Below, piece by piece: positions 39,764 to 49,133 of a stretch of DNA of 64,000 nt. Made by a program: the position numbers and the translations under genes. How positions within the stretch are numbered: position 1 is the stretch's first letter; every line of letters begins with the position of its first letter. The notes beneath the pieces are model-generated. The model worked only from the letters and a program-made list of their open reading frames with translations, did not search any database and had not been told where the DNA came from. Source of the stretch: Terrimonas sp. (GTDB taxonomy: Bacteria; Bacteroidota; Bacteroidia; Chitinophagales; Chitinophagaceae); contig WGMO01000008.1 of assembly GCA_016125075.1 (NCBI GenBank), positions 1 through 64,000 of the forward strand. Direction: 5' to 3'.

Positions 39764-40758
39764 TGTCGGGAAAAGTTATGAGTAAGAAAAAGAAAATAAC
39801 TGCTGATAACTTGGAAATCACAAAAGCAAACGACGCCGGCACCGCCTCCTCAGCATATCATATTCCGGTTTTACTCCACTCAACCATCGGGTTGCTGCAA
39901 ATAAAACCGGGGGGTATCTATGTTGACTGCACATTTGGTGGTGGGGGGCATGCGAGGGCGATCCTGGAAAAACTGGGACCTGAAGGAAGGCTGATAGCTT
40001 TTGACCAGGATGAGGATGCCAGAAAGAACCTGCCCGACGACCCGAGGCTTTTGTTTATCCCTCAGAATTTTCGGCACCTGCAACGGTTTCTCCGCCTGCA
40101 TCAGGTTACAGCAGTCGATGGCATATTGGCCGACCTGGGTGTGAGCAGTCATCAGTTTGACCAGGGCGAAAGAGGATTTTCCATTCGCTTTGAAGGAGAA
40201 CTGGACATGCGGATGGACCAGCGGCAAAACCAGAAAGCGCTTGATGTGGTGCGTACTTACAGTGAACAGCAACTGCACAAATTGTTTGAGCAGTATGGCG
40301 AAGTGACGAATGCCAAAACCCTGGCAAAAACAATTGTTGCAGCCAGGAGTATTACACCCATCCGGAAAACAGAGGATTTTAAGCAAGCACTCCGCGGAAT
40401 CGTAAAAGGAAATCCACAGAAATACTTTGCCCAGGTTTTCCAGGCTTTGCGAATTGAAGTTAATGATGAGCTCGGCTCATTAAAGGAACTGTTGCAGCAA
40501 ATCCCGGATCTGTTGAAACCCGGTGGCAGGGTAGCCATTATCACATTCCATTCATTAGAGGACAGGTTAGTGAAGAATTTTTTTCGTCAGGGAACATTCG
40601 AAGAGACGGAGGGTAACCCTTTTATCATGCAGGAAAGCAGGAATGAACTGACAGTCATTACAAAAAAACCCGTGGTGGCAGAGCCCGGGGAAATAAAAGC
40701 CAACAGCAGGTCGAGGAGCGCGAAATTAAGAGTGGCTGAAAAAATAAAGAAAGATTGA
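39763..40758 (+). CDS. rsmH: 16S rRNA (cytosine(1402)-N4)-methyltransferase
   Basis: HIPVLLHSTIGLLQIKPGGIYVDCTFGGGGHARAIL; GILADLGVSSHQFD; ITFHSLEDRLVKNF. Confidence 0.97.
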   Translation: MSGKVMSKKKKITADNLEITKANDAGTASSAYHIPVLLHSTIGLLQIKPGGIYVDCTFGGGGHARAILEKLGPEGRLIAFDQDEDARKNLPDDPRLLFIPQNFRHLQRFLRLHQVTAVDGILADLGVSSHQFDQGERGFSIRFEGELDMRMDQRQNQKALDVVRTYSEQQLHKLFEQYGEVTNAKTLAKTIVAARSITPIRKTEDFKQALRGIVKGNPQKYFAQVFQALRIEVNDELGSLKELLQQIPDLLKPGGRVAIITFHSLEDRLVKNFFRQGTFEETEGNPFIMQESRNELTVITKKPVVAEPGEIKANSRSRSAKLRVAEKIKKD

Positions 40759-40827
40759 TACCCTGGATAGTTGCGTGACAAACAAAGATTGAAAATTTTA
40801 TAATCTATATCCCTTGAAGCAAAATGG

Positions 40828-41214
40828 TTGCTGTGCCATACTTTCCAGTGTGGCATAGTAAACCTTAATCAGGATCAGATGAACCAGCAACAACCTATAA
40901 AAGAGAAAGAGCCAAAACTGGATTGGAAACGTTGGTTAAACTACAGTTCCATCGTTCGCCAGCTTCCTTTTTTTCTTTTTCTTACCCTGCTGGCAGTCAT
41001 CTATATCTATAACGGGCACTATGCGGATAAAACCATCAGGAAAATCAACAGTACGGCCCGGGAAGTGAAGGAACTGCAATATGAATACAAGACACTGAAA
41101 GGGGAAATCATGGGGCAGAGCAAATTGAGCGAATTGGTGAAAGCGGTTGAACCCCTGGGATTGAAAGAAATGCAGGAACCCCCGGTCGTTGTCAGGACGG
41201 GTGATGGCAATTGA
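40828..41214 (+). CDS. ftsL: FtsL-like division protein (likely start 40879)
   Basis: Short bitopic protein with coiled-coil (NSTAREVKELQYEYKTLKGEIMGQSKLSELVKAVEPLGLKEMQEPP) between rsmH and ftsI. Confidence 0.8.
   Translation: MLCHTFQCGIVNLNQDQMNQQQPIKEKEPKLDWKRWLNYSSIVRQLPFFLFLTLLAVIYIYNGHYADKTIRKINSTAREVKELQYEYKTLKGEIMGQSKLSELVKAVEPLGLKEMQEPPVVVRTGDGN
40831..40858 (+). other. Intercistronic hairpin, rsmH-ftsL
   Basis: CTGTGCCATAC-TTTCCA-GTGTGGCATAG: 11 pairs with two G-U wobbles; no U-tract. Confidence 0.6.
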
Positions 41215-41240
41215 ACAGAACATGACAGCCCTATTCGGTT

Positions 41241-43400
41241 TTGGCCGAAGCGGGCTGCTACCATAAACAACTAAGCACAAACACAGGGTCATTGGAAATC
41301 AAACGTGACATATTGTGGAGAGTCTATCTCAGTTTCATAGGCATTGCCTTGCTGAGTATGCTGGTCCTGGGAAGGGCATTTTACATCCAGCGTTTCCAGG
41401 GTGAATTCTGGAGAAGTATGAGCGACAGCCTACACCAGCGCATCCAGGAAATTGATCCCGAACGCGGCACCATCTACAGTGAAGACGGACAAATGCTGAG
41501 CACGTCATTACCCACCTTTGATATCTACATGGACTTTGGGGCAGATGGACTGAGGGAAAAGGGCGGAAAAAGATTCAGGGAAAACGTCGATTCATTCGCC
41601 TACCATATGGCGGTCCTGTTTAAGGATAAAACCAAATCAGCCTATACCCGCGAATTACAGGCAGCATATAAGGAAAAGAAAAGGTACTACCTGCTGAAAA
41701 AGAAAATGTCTTTTGAAGATTACAAGGCATTCCGGGATTTCCCGCTGGTGCGGTATGGAAGAAACAAGAGCGGTGTGATCGCCGAGGTGAACAGCATGCG
41801 ACTGATGCCTTATGGCTTAATGGCAAACCGTACCATTGGCCTCGCAAGGGATAATGCCGATAATGTGGGACTGGAGAGAACCTACGATTCACTCCTGAAG
41901 GGGCAAACCGGAAAAAGGCTTATCCGTTTTATTTCCGGGGGAGCAGCCATACCTGTGGACGGGTACGAGATCGAACCGGAAGACGGGCGTGATATCATTA
42001 CGACCATCGATGTCAATATACAGGATGTGGCCGAGACCGCACTCATGAAAAAAATGGAAGAGAGTGCCGCACAATATGGTACCTGTATCGTGATGGAAAC
42101 CCGGACCGGGAAAATAAAAGCGATCGCCAATCTCGGACGCCAGGATGACGGAGCCTATTGGGAAGATTATAATTATGCCCTGCGGACCACCGAGCCGGGT
42201 TCAACCATCAAACTGGCCACTTTCTTATCCACCTTAAGCGAAGGAACGGTTAAAGAGAATGATCTCGTAGAAGTTGGCACTACCGGTAGTGCTTTTGTTG
42301 GCGTTAGGAATGTGAATGATGCTGAACGGGCGCCCAAGCCTGTGCTGACCGTTAAAGAATGCTTTGCGCATAGTTCCAATGTGGGTATGAGCAAGGTTGC
42401 CTATAAAACCTTTGCCGGCAATCCCTCAAAATTCAAGGATTATTTACACCGCTATCACCTGGACCAGCGTACAGGTATTGACCTGGTGGGGGAAGAGCAA
42501 CCCCGGATGCTGAAGCTTACCAGGAACAGCCAGGGATTGAACGCCATGATCACCATGAGTTTTGGCTATGCGATTGAAGTGAGCCCGCTCCAAACACTCA
42601 CCTTATATAATGCTATCGCCAACAATGGTACCATGATGAAGCCCTATCTCGTGAACAGCATCCAGAACAGCGGGGTAACCTTGAAACAGTTTTCACCCAC
42701 CGTGCTGGAAGAAAAAATCGGTGATAAACAGGTTATCAATGCAGCAAAGAACGCTATGGAAATGGTGATATCTGAAGGAACAGGTAAACCTGCTTTTAAA
42801 GATATGCCCTTCCCCGTGGCCGGTAAAACCGGGACCGCCCATGTTGCAGACGGAAGGATCAAATATCATGATGGTGTATACCAGGCCTCCTTTGTGGGGT
42901 ATTTCCCTGCCAACGATCCCCAGTATACCTGCATTGTCGTGATCAGGACACGCCCCCATGCTGCACAACATTATGGCGGGCAGCTGGCTGCACCGGTCTT
43001 CAGGGAAATAGCGACAAAGCTATACCTGATGAATATTGAAAAGAAAACACCCAACTATTTTTTGGCATCACCCGACAGCAGCAATTATTTCTATGCAGGT
43101 AATGCAAAAGATATAAAGGAAGTGTATCAGACCCTTCATTTGGATATCCGCGATTCTGCAGTCGGCCATCCCTGGGGTTTTGTTCAACGTGAAAATGCTT
43201 TGCCGGTTGTAAAAGACCTGGCGTTCAATCAACAGACTGTTCCCAATATCATCGGTATGGGGTTGAAAGATGCCTTGTTCCTCCTGGAGGAGAGAGGGGT
43301 AAATGTACGGGTGAATGGAAAAGGAAAGGTGCAGTCACAGTCGGTAGGTGCCGGAACTGCGGTTTCGAAAGGGATGATCATGAATATTGACCTGGAATAA
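41241..43400 (+). CDS. ftsI: Penicillin-binding protein (FtsI/SpoVD-like) with C-terminal PASTA domain
   Basis: EPGSTIKLATFLSTL; HSSNVGMSKVA; VAGKTGTAHVADG; C-terminal VPNIIGMGLKDALFLLEERGVNVRV. Start codon uncertain. Confidence 0.93.
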   Translation: MAEAGCYHKQLSTNTGSLEIKRDILWRVYLSFIGIALLSMLVLGRAFYIQRFQGEFWRSMSDSLHQRIQEIDPERGTIYSEDGQMLSTSLPTFDIYMDFGADGLREKGGKRFRENVDSFAYHMAVLFKDKTKSAYTRELQAAYKEKKRYYLLKKKMSFEDYKAFRDFPLVRYGRNKSGVIAEVNSMRLMPYGLMANRTIGLARDNADNVGLERTYDSLLKGQTGKRLIRFISGGAAIPVDGYEIEPEDGRDIITTIDVNIQDVAETALMKKMEESAAQYGTCIVMETRTGKIKAIANLGRQDDGAYWEDYNYALRTTEPGSTIKLATFLSTLSEGTVKENDLVEVGTTGSAFVGVRNVNDAERAPKPVLTVKECFAHSSNVGMSKVAYKTFAGNPSKFKDYLHRYHLDQRTGIDLVGEEQPRMLKLTRNSQGLNAMITMSFGYAIEVSPLQTLTLYNAIANNGTMMKPYLVNSIQNSGVTLKQFSPTVLEEKIGDKQVINAAKNAMEMVISEGTGKPAFKDMPFPVAGKTGTAHVADGRIKYHDGVYQASFVGYFPANDPQYTCIVVIRTRPHAAQHYGGQLAAPVFREIATKLYLMNIEKKTPNYFLASPDSSNYFYAGNAKDIKEVYQTLHLDIRDSAVGHPWGFVQRENALPVVKDLAFNQQTVPNIIGMGLKDALFLLEERGVNVRVNGKGKVQSQSVGAGTAVSKGMIMNIDLE

Positions 43401-44880
43401 AAACTGGATAGGATTGGCCGTATTGCAAGACATATTATACAAGGTGAAAATCAGGTCGGTGGCAGGAAGTACGGCTATAGCTGTCAGTGATATACAGATC
43501 GATTCGAGAAAACTGACAAAAGGTTCTTTGTTTATCGCGGTAAGCGGCGTAAAGGCGGATGGCCATGACTTTATCAGCCAAGCAATCGAGGCCGGAGCAG
43601 TTGCCATCGTCGTGGAAAAAATGCCAGCATCCCTCAGCAGCGAAGTGGTATTTGTGCAGGTGGAAAACAGTGCGGCGGCAGCAGGGATCATCGCCCATAA
43701 TTTTTATGGCCGCCCTTCGGAAGCCGTGAAACTGGTGGGGGTTACCGGTACAAATGGTAAAACAACAATTGTTACGCTGTTGTATAAGCTCTTTACAGTA
43801 TTGGGTTATCAATGCGGGTTAGTGAGTACGGTGGAAAACAGGATCGGGGATGCCGTGATTCCGGCTACCCATACCACACCGGATGCTGTTAGCCTGAATG
43901 CATTGCTCAAAAAAATGGTGGAGGCCGGCTGTACCCATGTATTCATGGAAAACAGCTCCCATGCCATTCACCAGCACCGGACAACCGGTCTGCATTTCAG
44001 CGGTGCGGTATTCAGCAATATCACGCATGACCACCTGGATTATCACCAAACGTTTGATGAATATATCCGGGTAAAGAAATCCTTTTTCGACGGGTTGCCT
44101 TCCAGTGCATTTGCCATTAGCAATCTGGATGAAAAAAGGGGAACGGTGATGTTGCAAAATACCGCTGCCAGGAAGTTTTTCTACAGCCTCCGCACCCTGG
44201 CCGATTTTAAAGGGAAGATCCTGGAGAACGGCCTCACCGGTTTATTGATGACCGTGAATGAACAGGAAGTGCATTTCCGGCTGATTGGTGAATTCAATGC
44301 CTATAACCTGCTGGCAGTTTATGGAACGGCCATTTGCCTCGGGCAGGATAAGCAGGAAGTGCTGAGATGTTTGAGTGTGCTGACGGGTGCAGAAGGAAGG
44401 TTTGACTATATGGTTTCACCGAAGGAAAAGATCATCGCGATCGTGGATTATGCACATACCCCGGATGCGCTCCTGAATGTGCTGTCGACGATTAAAAAAC
44501 TGAAGAAAGGGAATGAGCAGCTGATAACGGTAGTGGGTTGCGGGGGTGACCGGGATAAGACCAAGCGACCGGTGATGGCAACGGTGGCCTGTGAACATAG
44601 CGACAAGGTCATTTTTACGAGTGATAACCCGAGGACAGAAGACCCTGTGCAGATCATTAAAGATATGGAAGCGGGTTTGGGAGCGGCGGCAAAAAGAAAA
44701 TACCTGTCGATTGTTGACCGAAAAGAGGCGATCAAAACGGCTGTCAGCCTGGCCCAGCGCGAAGACATAATACTGGTGGCAGGAAAGGGTCACGAAAAGT
44801 ACCAGGAGATCATGGGGGTGAGAAACCATTTTGATGATAAGGAAATGGTGAATTTGATCTTTCGGGAACAGGACAAATAA
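43387..44880 (+). CDS. murE: UDP-N-acetylmuramoyl-L-alanyl-D-glutamate ligase
   Basis: DSRKLTKGSLFIAVSG; GVTGTNGKTTIVTLLYKL; HDHLDYHQTFDEYIRVKKSFF; DYAHTPDALLNVL; DNPRTEDP. Confidence 0.96.
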   Translation: MTWNKNWIGLAVLQDILYKVKIRSVAGSTAIAVSDIQIDSRKLTKGSLFIAVSGVKADGHDFISQAIEAGAVAIVVEKMPASLSSEVVFVQVENSAAAAGIIAHNFYGRPSEAVKLVGVTGTNGKTTIVTLLYKLFTVLGYQCGLVSTVENRIGDAVIPATHTTPDAVSLNALLKKMVEAGCTHVFMENSSHAIHQHRTTGLHFSGAVFSNITHDHLDYHQTFDEYIRVKKSFFDGLPSSAFAISNLDEKRGTVMLQNTAARKFFYSLRTLADFKGKILENGLTGLLMTVNEQEVHFRLIGEFNAYNLLAVYGTAICLGQDKQEVLRCLSVLTGAEGRFDYMVSPKEKIIAIVDYAHTPDALLNVLSTIKKLKKGNEQLITVVGCGGDRDKTKRPVMATVACEHSDKVIFTSDNPRTEDPVQIIKDMEAGLGAAAKRKYLSIVDRKEAIKTAVSLAQREDIILVAGKGHEKYQEIMGVRNHFDDKEMVNLIFREQDK

Positions 44881-44969
44881 AGAGAATTGGACGGACACTA
44901 ATCATAAAAAGGTCGGGTGTGAAGAACAATAATTCATCACCGACCTCAGGAAAAACCCAGGCACGGTTT

Positions 44970-44989
44970 CCCTCCCGCTGACGGGAGGG
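44970..44989 (+). other. Intercistronic hairpin, murE-mraY
   Basis: CCCTCCCG-CTGA-CGGGAGGG perfect 8-bp stem; no U-tract. Confidence 0.65.
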
Positions 44990-45018
44990 GGACAGGCCTA
45001 AGGAAAAACAAAACCGGC

Positions 45019-46296
45019 ATGCTATATCATTTATTTCACTGGTTGGATCAACAGGGAATCAGGTTTCCCGGAAGCAGGCTCCTCGAGTTCACTACTTTCC
45101 GGGTGCTGTTTGCCCTCCTGTTGTCACTGGTGATTTCAATGGTATATGGAAAAAGACTGATCAACCTGTTAAAGAGGAAGCAGGTAGGCGAAACCGTGCG
45201 GGATCTGGGTCTTGCCGGTGAGCAGAATAAGAAAGGAACCCCCACGATGGGAGGTTTTATCATCATCCTCGGCATTTTATTGCCCACATTATTACTGGCA
45301 AAACTCAGTACCGTTTACATTATCCTTATGCTGGTGGCAACTGTGTGGCTGGGGATCATTGGCTTTATTGATGATTACCTGAAACTGAAAGCCAAAAGGA
45401 TGGCCCAACAGCAGGGTGTATCCTATAAGAAAGGGGATAAGGACGGGCTGGCCGGCTGGTTCAAGATCCTGGGACAGGTCGGGTTAGGGATCACCGTGGG
45501 TGCTACCCTCATCTTTAACAGCGAAGTAAAGATCTGGCGGGAATATAAAGGTGCGTATAACCCGGCAGACGCCACCCAGGTACAAAAAGAAGTGAATGGA
45601 CAGCAGAAGGTCTTTGTAGTGACCAAGGACCCCATCACCACCATACCCTTCGTGAAGTCGCATGAGTTTAATTATACCAAATTATTACCGGCGGGGATCC
45701 GGCAATATGCATGGATCCTCTATATCCTGGCGGTAATATTCATTATCACGGCCGTTTCCAATGGGGCCAATATTACCGACGGGCTGGATGGACTGGCATC
45801 GGGGGCTTCGGCGCTGATCGGTGTTTGCCTGGGCATTTTTGCCTATGCCAGCGGTAATTTCTATTTCGCCGATTACCTGAACATTATGTATATCCCCGGG
45901 CTGGAAGAGCTTTCGATTTTTATCGCCGCTATGGTGGGTGCCTGTATCGGGTTCATGTGGTATAATGCCTATCCCGCACAGGTGTTCATGGGAGATACCG
46001 GAAGCCTCACGCTGGGCGGTATTATCGCCTCCATCGCCATCATCGTGCACAAGGAATTATTGATCCCGATCTTTTGCGGTGTATTCCTGGTAGAGGTGCT
46101 GAGTGTGACCCTGCAGGTGAGTTATTTTAAGTATACCAAACGGAAATATGGAGAAGGCAGGAGGATATTCTTAATGAGCCCGCTTCATCACCATTACCAG
46201 AAGAAAGGGTATCATGAAGCGAAGATCGTGACGAGGTTCTGGATTGTAACACTGTTGTGTGTGGCACTGGCCATCGCAACACTTAAGATACGATAA
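45019..46296 (+). CDS. mraY: Phospho-N-acetylmuramoyl-pentapeptide transferase
   Basis: GTPTMGGFIII; NGANITDGLDGLASG; FMGDTGSLTLGG; SPLHHHYQKKGYHEAKIVTRFWI. Confidence 0.97.
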   Translation: MLYHLFHWLDQQGIRFPGSRLLEFTTFRVLFALLLSLVISMVYGKRLINLLKRKQVGETVRDLGLAGEQNKKGTPTMGGFIIILGILLPTLLLAKLSTVYIILMLVATVWLGIIGFIDDYLKLKAKRMAQQQGVSYKKGDKDGLAGWFKILGQVGLGITVGATLIFNSEVKIWREYKGAYNPADATQVQKEVNGQQKVFVVTKDPITTIPFVKSHEFNYTKLLPAGIRQYAWILYILAVIFIITAVSNGANITDGLDGLASGASALIGVCLGIFAYASGNFYFADYLNIMYIPGLEELSIFIAAMVGACIGFMWYNAYPAQVFMGDTGSLTLGGIIASIAIIVHKELLIPIFCGVFLVEVLSVTLQVSYFKYTKRKYGEGRRIFLMSPLHHHYQKKGYHEAKIVTRFWIVTLLCVALAIATLKIR

Positions 46297-46358
46297 CAGT
46301 ATTACTGGAGCCACCGTGGTTTCATCTATGAAAAACCTATCGGATTCATGATGATTGT

Positions 46359-47852
46359 GTGGTACAGTTTAAAACTGATACTTCTGAAAAACCGCATTCC
46401 GTACAGGCATTGAAAACAACCCATTATTGCTGTTGGCCGGGCAATCATGGCGTTTCGGAAATCAGCCGGCCAACACTCTTCCGGGAGGAGGAGGGAAAGC
46501 AATCTGTGATTATGCGAAAAAGATTTGTCATTCTGGGTGGTGGAGAGAGCGGGGTGGGGGCGGCACTGCTGGCCAGCCAGCAAGGGTATGATGTTTTTCT
46601 GTCCGATCAAAGTTCTTTGAAAGAGACCTGGCGCAAAGAGTTGCAACAGGCACAAATCAAATTTGAAGAAGGGGGTCATACACCCAAACTGGTGCTTGCG
46701 GCTGATGAGATCATGAAGAGCCCGGGCATACCGGAAAAAAACGAAATGGTGAAAGCGGTCAGGGCCAAAGGGATCAATATCATCAGCGAAATAGAATTGG
46801 CTTACCGGTTCAAGGGCGACAGCCGGATCATTGCCGTGACCGGCAGTAACGGGAAAACCACAACAACGGCTCTCACATTTCATATCTGCCGTACGGCGGG
46901 CATCGATTGTGCGCTGGTGGGAAATATCGGTTACTCCTTTGCCCGGCAGGTAGCCACCGGACCCAAGCCCTTATATGTAGCCGAGATCAGCAGTTTTCAA
47001 CTGGATGATATCAAAAGCTTCCGGCCCGACATCGCGATATTGACCAATATCACAGAAGACCACCTGGACCGCTACGAATACAAATTTGAAAATTATATAT
47101 ACAGTAAGTTCAGGATTACCATGAACCAGCGACAGGAGGATTATTTTATTTACTGTGCCGACGATGAAGTGACCATGCAATATATCGATCAATTTAAAAT
47201 ACAATCTAACCCACTACCAATCAGTATGAGAAAAGAACTGCTAAACGGAGCATTTATCAAAGACGGGGACATGTACGTAAGGACAGGACATGAGCATATT
47301 TCCATGAGTGTTTTTGACTTTGCGCTCAAAGGGAAGCATAACCAATATAATACGATGGCTGCTTCTCTTGCCGCTGCTACCATGGATATCAGGAAAGAAA
47401 AGATCAGGGAAGCTGTGCAGACCTTTCATAGCCTGGAACACAGGATGGAACCGGTTTCAACGGTCAGGGGCGTAGAGTTTATCAACGACAGTAAGGCTAC
47501 GAATGTAAACAGTACCTGGTATGCACTCGAAAGCATGACAAAACCAACGGTGCTGATCATGGGGGGTATTGATAAGGGAAATGATTACACACTGATTGCC
47601 GACCTGGTCAGGGAAAAAGTGAAAGGGATCGTTTGCCTGGGCACCGACAACACTAAGATCCACGAAGCTTTTGGAAATATGGTCAGCCCGATTGTCAACA
47701 CCGGTAGTGCCTCCGAAGCCGTACTTGCTGCCTTTCATTTGGCCACCAAGGGCGACGTGGTGCTGCTAAGCCCGGCCTGTGCAAGTTTTGATCTTTTTAA
47801 GAATTATGAAGACCGGGGGAACCAGTTTAAGCAGGCTGTCAAAAACCTGTAA
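46359..47852 (+). CDS. murD: UDP-N-acetylmuramoyl-L-alanine-D-glutamate ligase (likely start 46512)
   Basis: MRKRFVILGGGESGVGAALLA; AVTGSNGKTTTTALTFHI; NITEDHLDRYEYKFENYIYSKFRI; FINDSKATNVNSTWYAL. Confidence 0.95.
   Translation: MVQFKTDTSEKPHSVQALKTTHYCCWPGNHGVSEISRPTLFREEEGKQSVIMRKRFVILGGGESGVGAALLASQQGYDVFLSDQSSLKETWRKELQQAQIKFEEGGHTPKLVLAADEIMKSPGIPEKNEMVKAVRAKGINIISEIELAYRFKGDSRIIAVTGSNGKTTTTALTFHICRTAGIDCALVGNIGYSFARQVATGPKPLYVAEISSFQLDDIKSFRPDIAILTNITEDHLDRYEYKFENYIYSKFRITMNQRQEDYFIYCADDEVTMQYIDQFKIQSNPLPISMRKELLNGAFIKDGDMYVRTGHEHISMSVFDFALKGKHNQYNTMAASLAAATMDIRKEKIREAVQTFHSLEHRMEPVSTVRGVEFINDSKATNVNSTWYALESMTKPTVLIMGGIDKGNDYTLIADLVREKVKGIVCLGTDNTKIHEAFGNMVSPIVNTGSASEAVLAAFHLATKGDVVLLSPACASFDLFKNYEDRGNQFKQAVKNL
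46431..46475 (+). other. Intercistronic hairpin, mraY-murD
   Basis: TGTTGGCCGG (46431-46440) / CCGGCCAACA (46466-46475), perfect 10-bp stem, 25-nt loop. Confidence 0.6.
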
Positions 47853-47870
47853 TGCACCCGGTATAACAAT

Positions 47871-49133
47871 GTGAATATTGACATGAACGATGTGATAAAC
47901 ATAGAAAGCCGCTTTAAAGGACTGGGGTCTAAGACCCGGGGTGATAAAGTGATATGGGCACTGGTAGTATTACTGGTGCTGGTATCCCTGCTGGTGGTCT
48001 ACAGCGCCACCGGATCGCTCGCCTATAAAATGTATAAAGGCAACACGGAGATCTACCTGTTTAAGCAGGTCATGTTCATCATTCTCGGTATTGCTGTGAT
48101 CTATTTTGCCCACAAGGTCAATTATACCATTTATTCGAAGGTCGCACAGTTTCTTTTTCTTGTCTCTATTCCCCTGCTGGCCTATACTTTATTTTTTGGC
48201 GTGCGCATGAATGAAGGAAGCCGGTGGATCAGGCTGCCGATCATCAATATGACCATGCAGACTTCCGACCTGGCAAAGCTGGGTTTGTTCATGTACCTCG
48301 CAAGATTATTAAGCAAGAAGCAGGCGATGATCAAGGATTTCAAAAAAGGATACCTGCCCCTGATCATACCCGTGGCCATCATCTGCCTGCTGATCGCTCC
48401 GGCCAACCTCTCCACTGCCTTATTATTAGGCGCCAGTTGTATGTTATTATTGTTTATCGGACGGGCCCGGACAAAGCATCTGTTATTGACCATTGCTGTG
48501 GCAATGATCCCTTTAATGTTCCTGATCGCCGGTGCCGTGATAAAACATAAAACATCTTCAGACCGTGATACGGAAGTTAAAAAGACATCCTCCGGTTTGT
48601 TTTCAAGGGTGGATACCTGGATCAGCCGGGTGGAAGGATTTATGTACGGAGGTAAGGAATCGGCCAGTGACGACGCCTACCAGGTGAATCAGGCAAAGAT
48701 TGCCATCGCCAAGGGTGGTGTATTTGGGGTAGGCCCAGGTAACAGTACACAAAGAAATTTTCTGCCGCAGGCCTATAACGATTTTATCTACCCGATCATT
48801 ATCGAGGAGTATGGAATGGTCGGTGGGGCATTTATCATTTTTATCTACCTCGTTTTTTTATTCAGAAGCATAAAAATATTCAAACGCTGCCCCTTTGCCT
48901 TTGGTGCATTCCTGGCACTGGGGCTCAGCTTTACATTGGTTATCCAGGCCGTGATCAATATGGCAGTCAGTGTGAACCTGTTTCCCGTTACCGGGGTCAC
49001 CCTGCCGTTGGTGAGTATGGGAGGGAGCAGTTTCCTCTTTACCTGTCTCTCGATCGGAATCATATTGAGTGTAGCCAGAAACGTTGAAAAACTGGAAGGA
49101 CAGACCATGGCCGTAAACGAGACGACGACATGA
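47871..49133 (+). CDS. ftsW: Lipid II polymerase/flippase-family division protein FtsW
   Basis: VVYSATGSLAYKM; NEGSRWIRL; GVGPGNSTQRNFLPQAYNDFIYPIIIEEYGMVGG; TLPLVSMGGSSFLFTCLSIGIILSVAR. Confidence 0.95.
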   Translation: MNIDMNDVINIESRFKGLGSKTRGDKVIWALVVLLVLVSLLVVYSATGSLAYKMYKGNTEIYLFKQVMFIILGIAVIYFAHKVNYTIYSKVAQFLFLVSIPLLAYTLFFGVRMNEGSRWIRLPIINMTMQTSDLAKLGLFMYLARLLSKKQAMIKDFKKGYLPLIIPVAIICLLIAPANLSTALLLGASCMLLLFIGRARTKHLLLTIAVAMIPLMFLIAGAVIKHKTSSDRDTEVKKTSSGLFSRVDTWISRVEGFMYGGKESASDDAYQVNQAKIAIAKGGVFGVGPGNSTQRNFLPQAYNDFIYPIIIEEYGMVGGAFIIFIYLVFLFRSIKIFKRCPFAFGAFLALGLSFTLVIQAVINMAVSVNLFPVTGVTLPLVSMGGSSFLFTCLSIGIILSVARNVEKLEGQTMAVNETTT

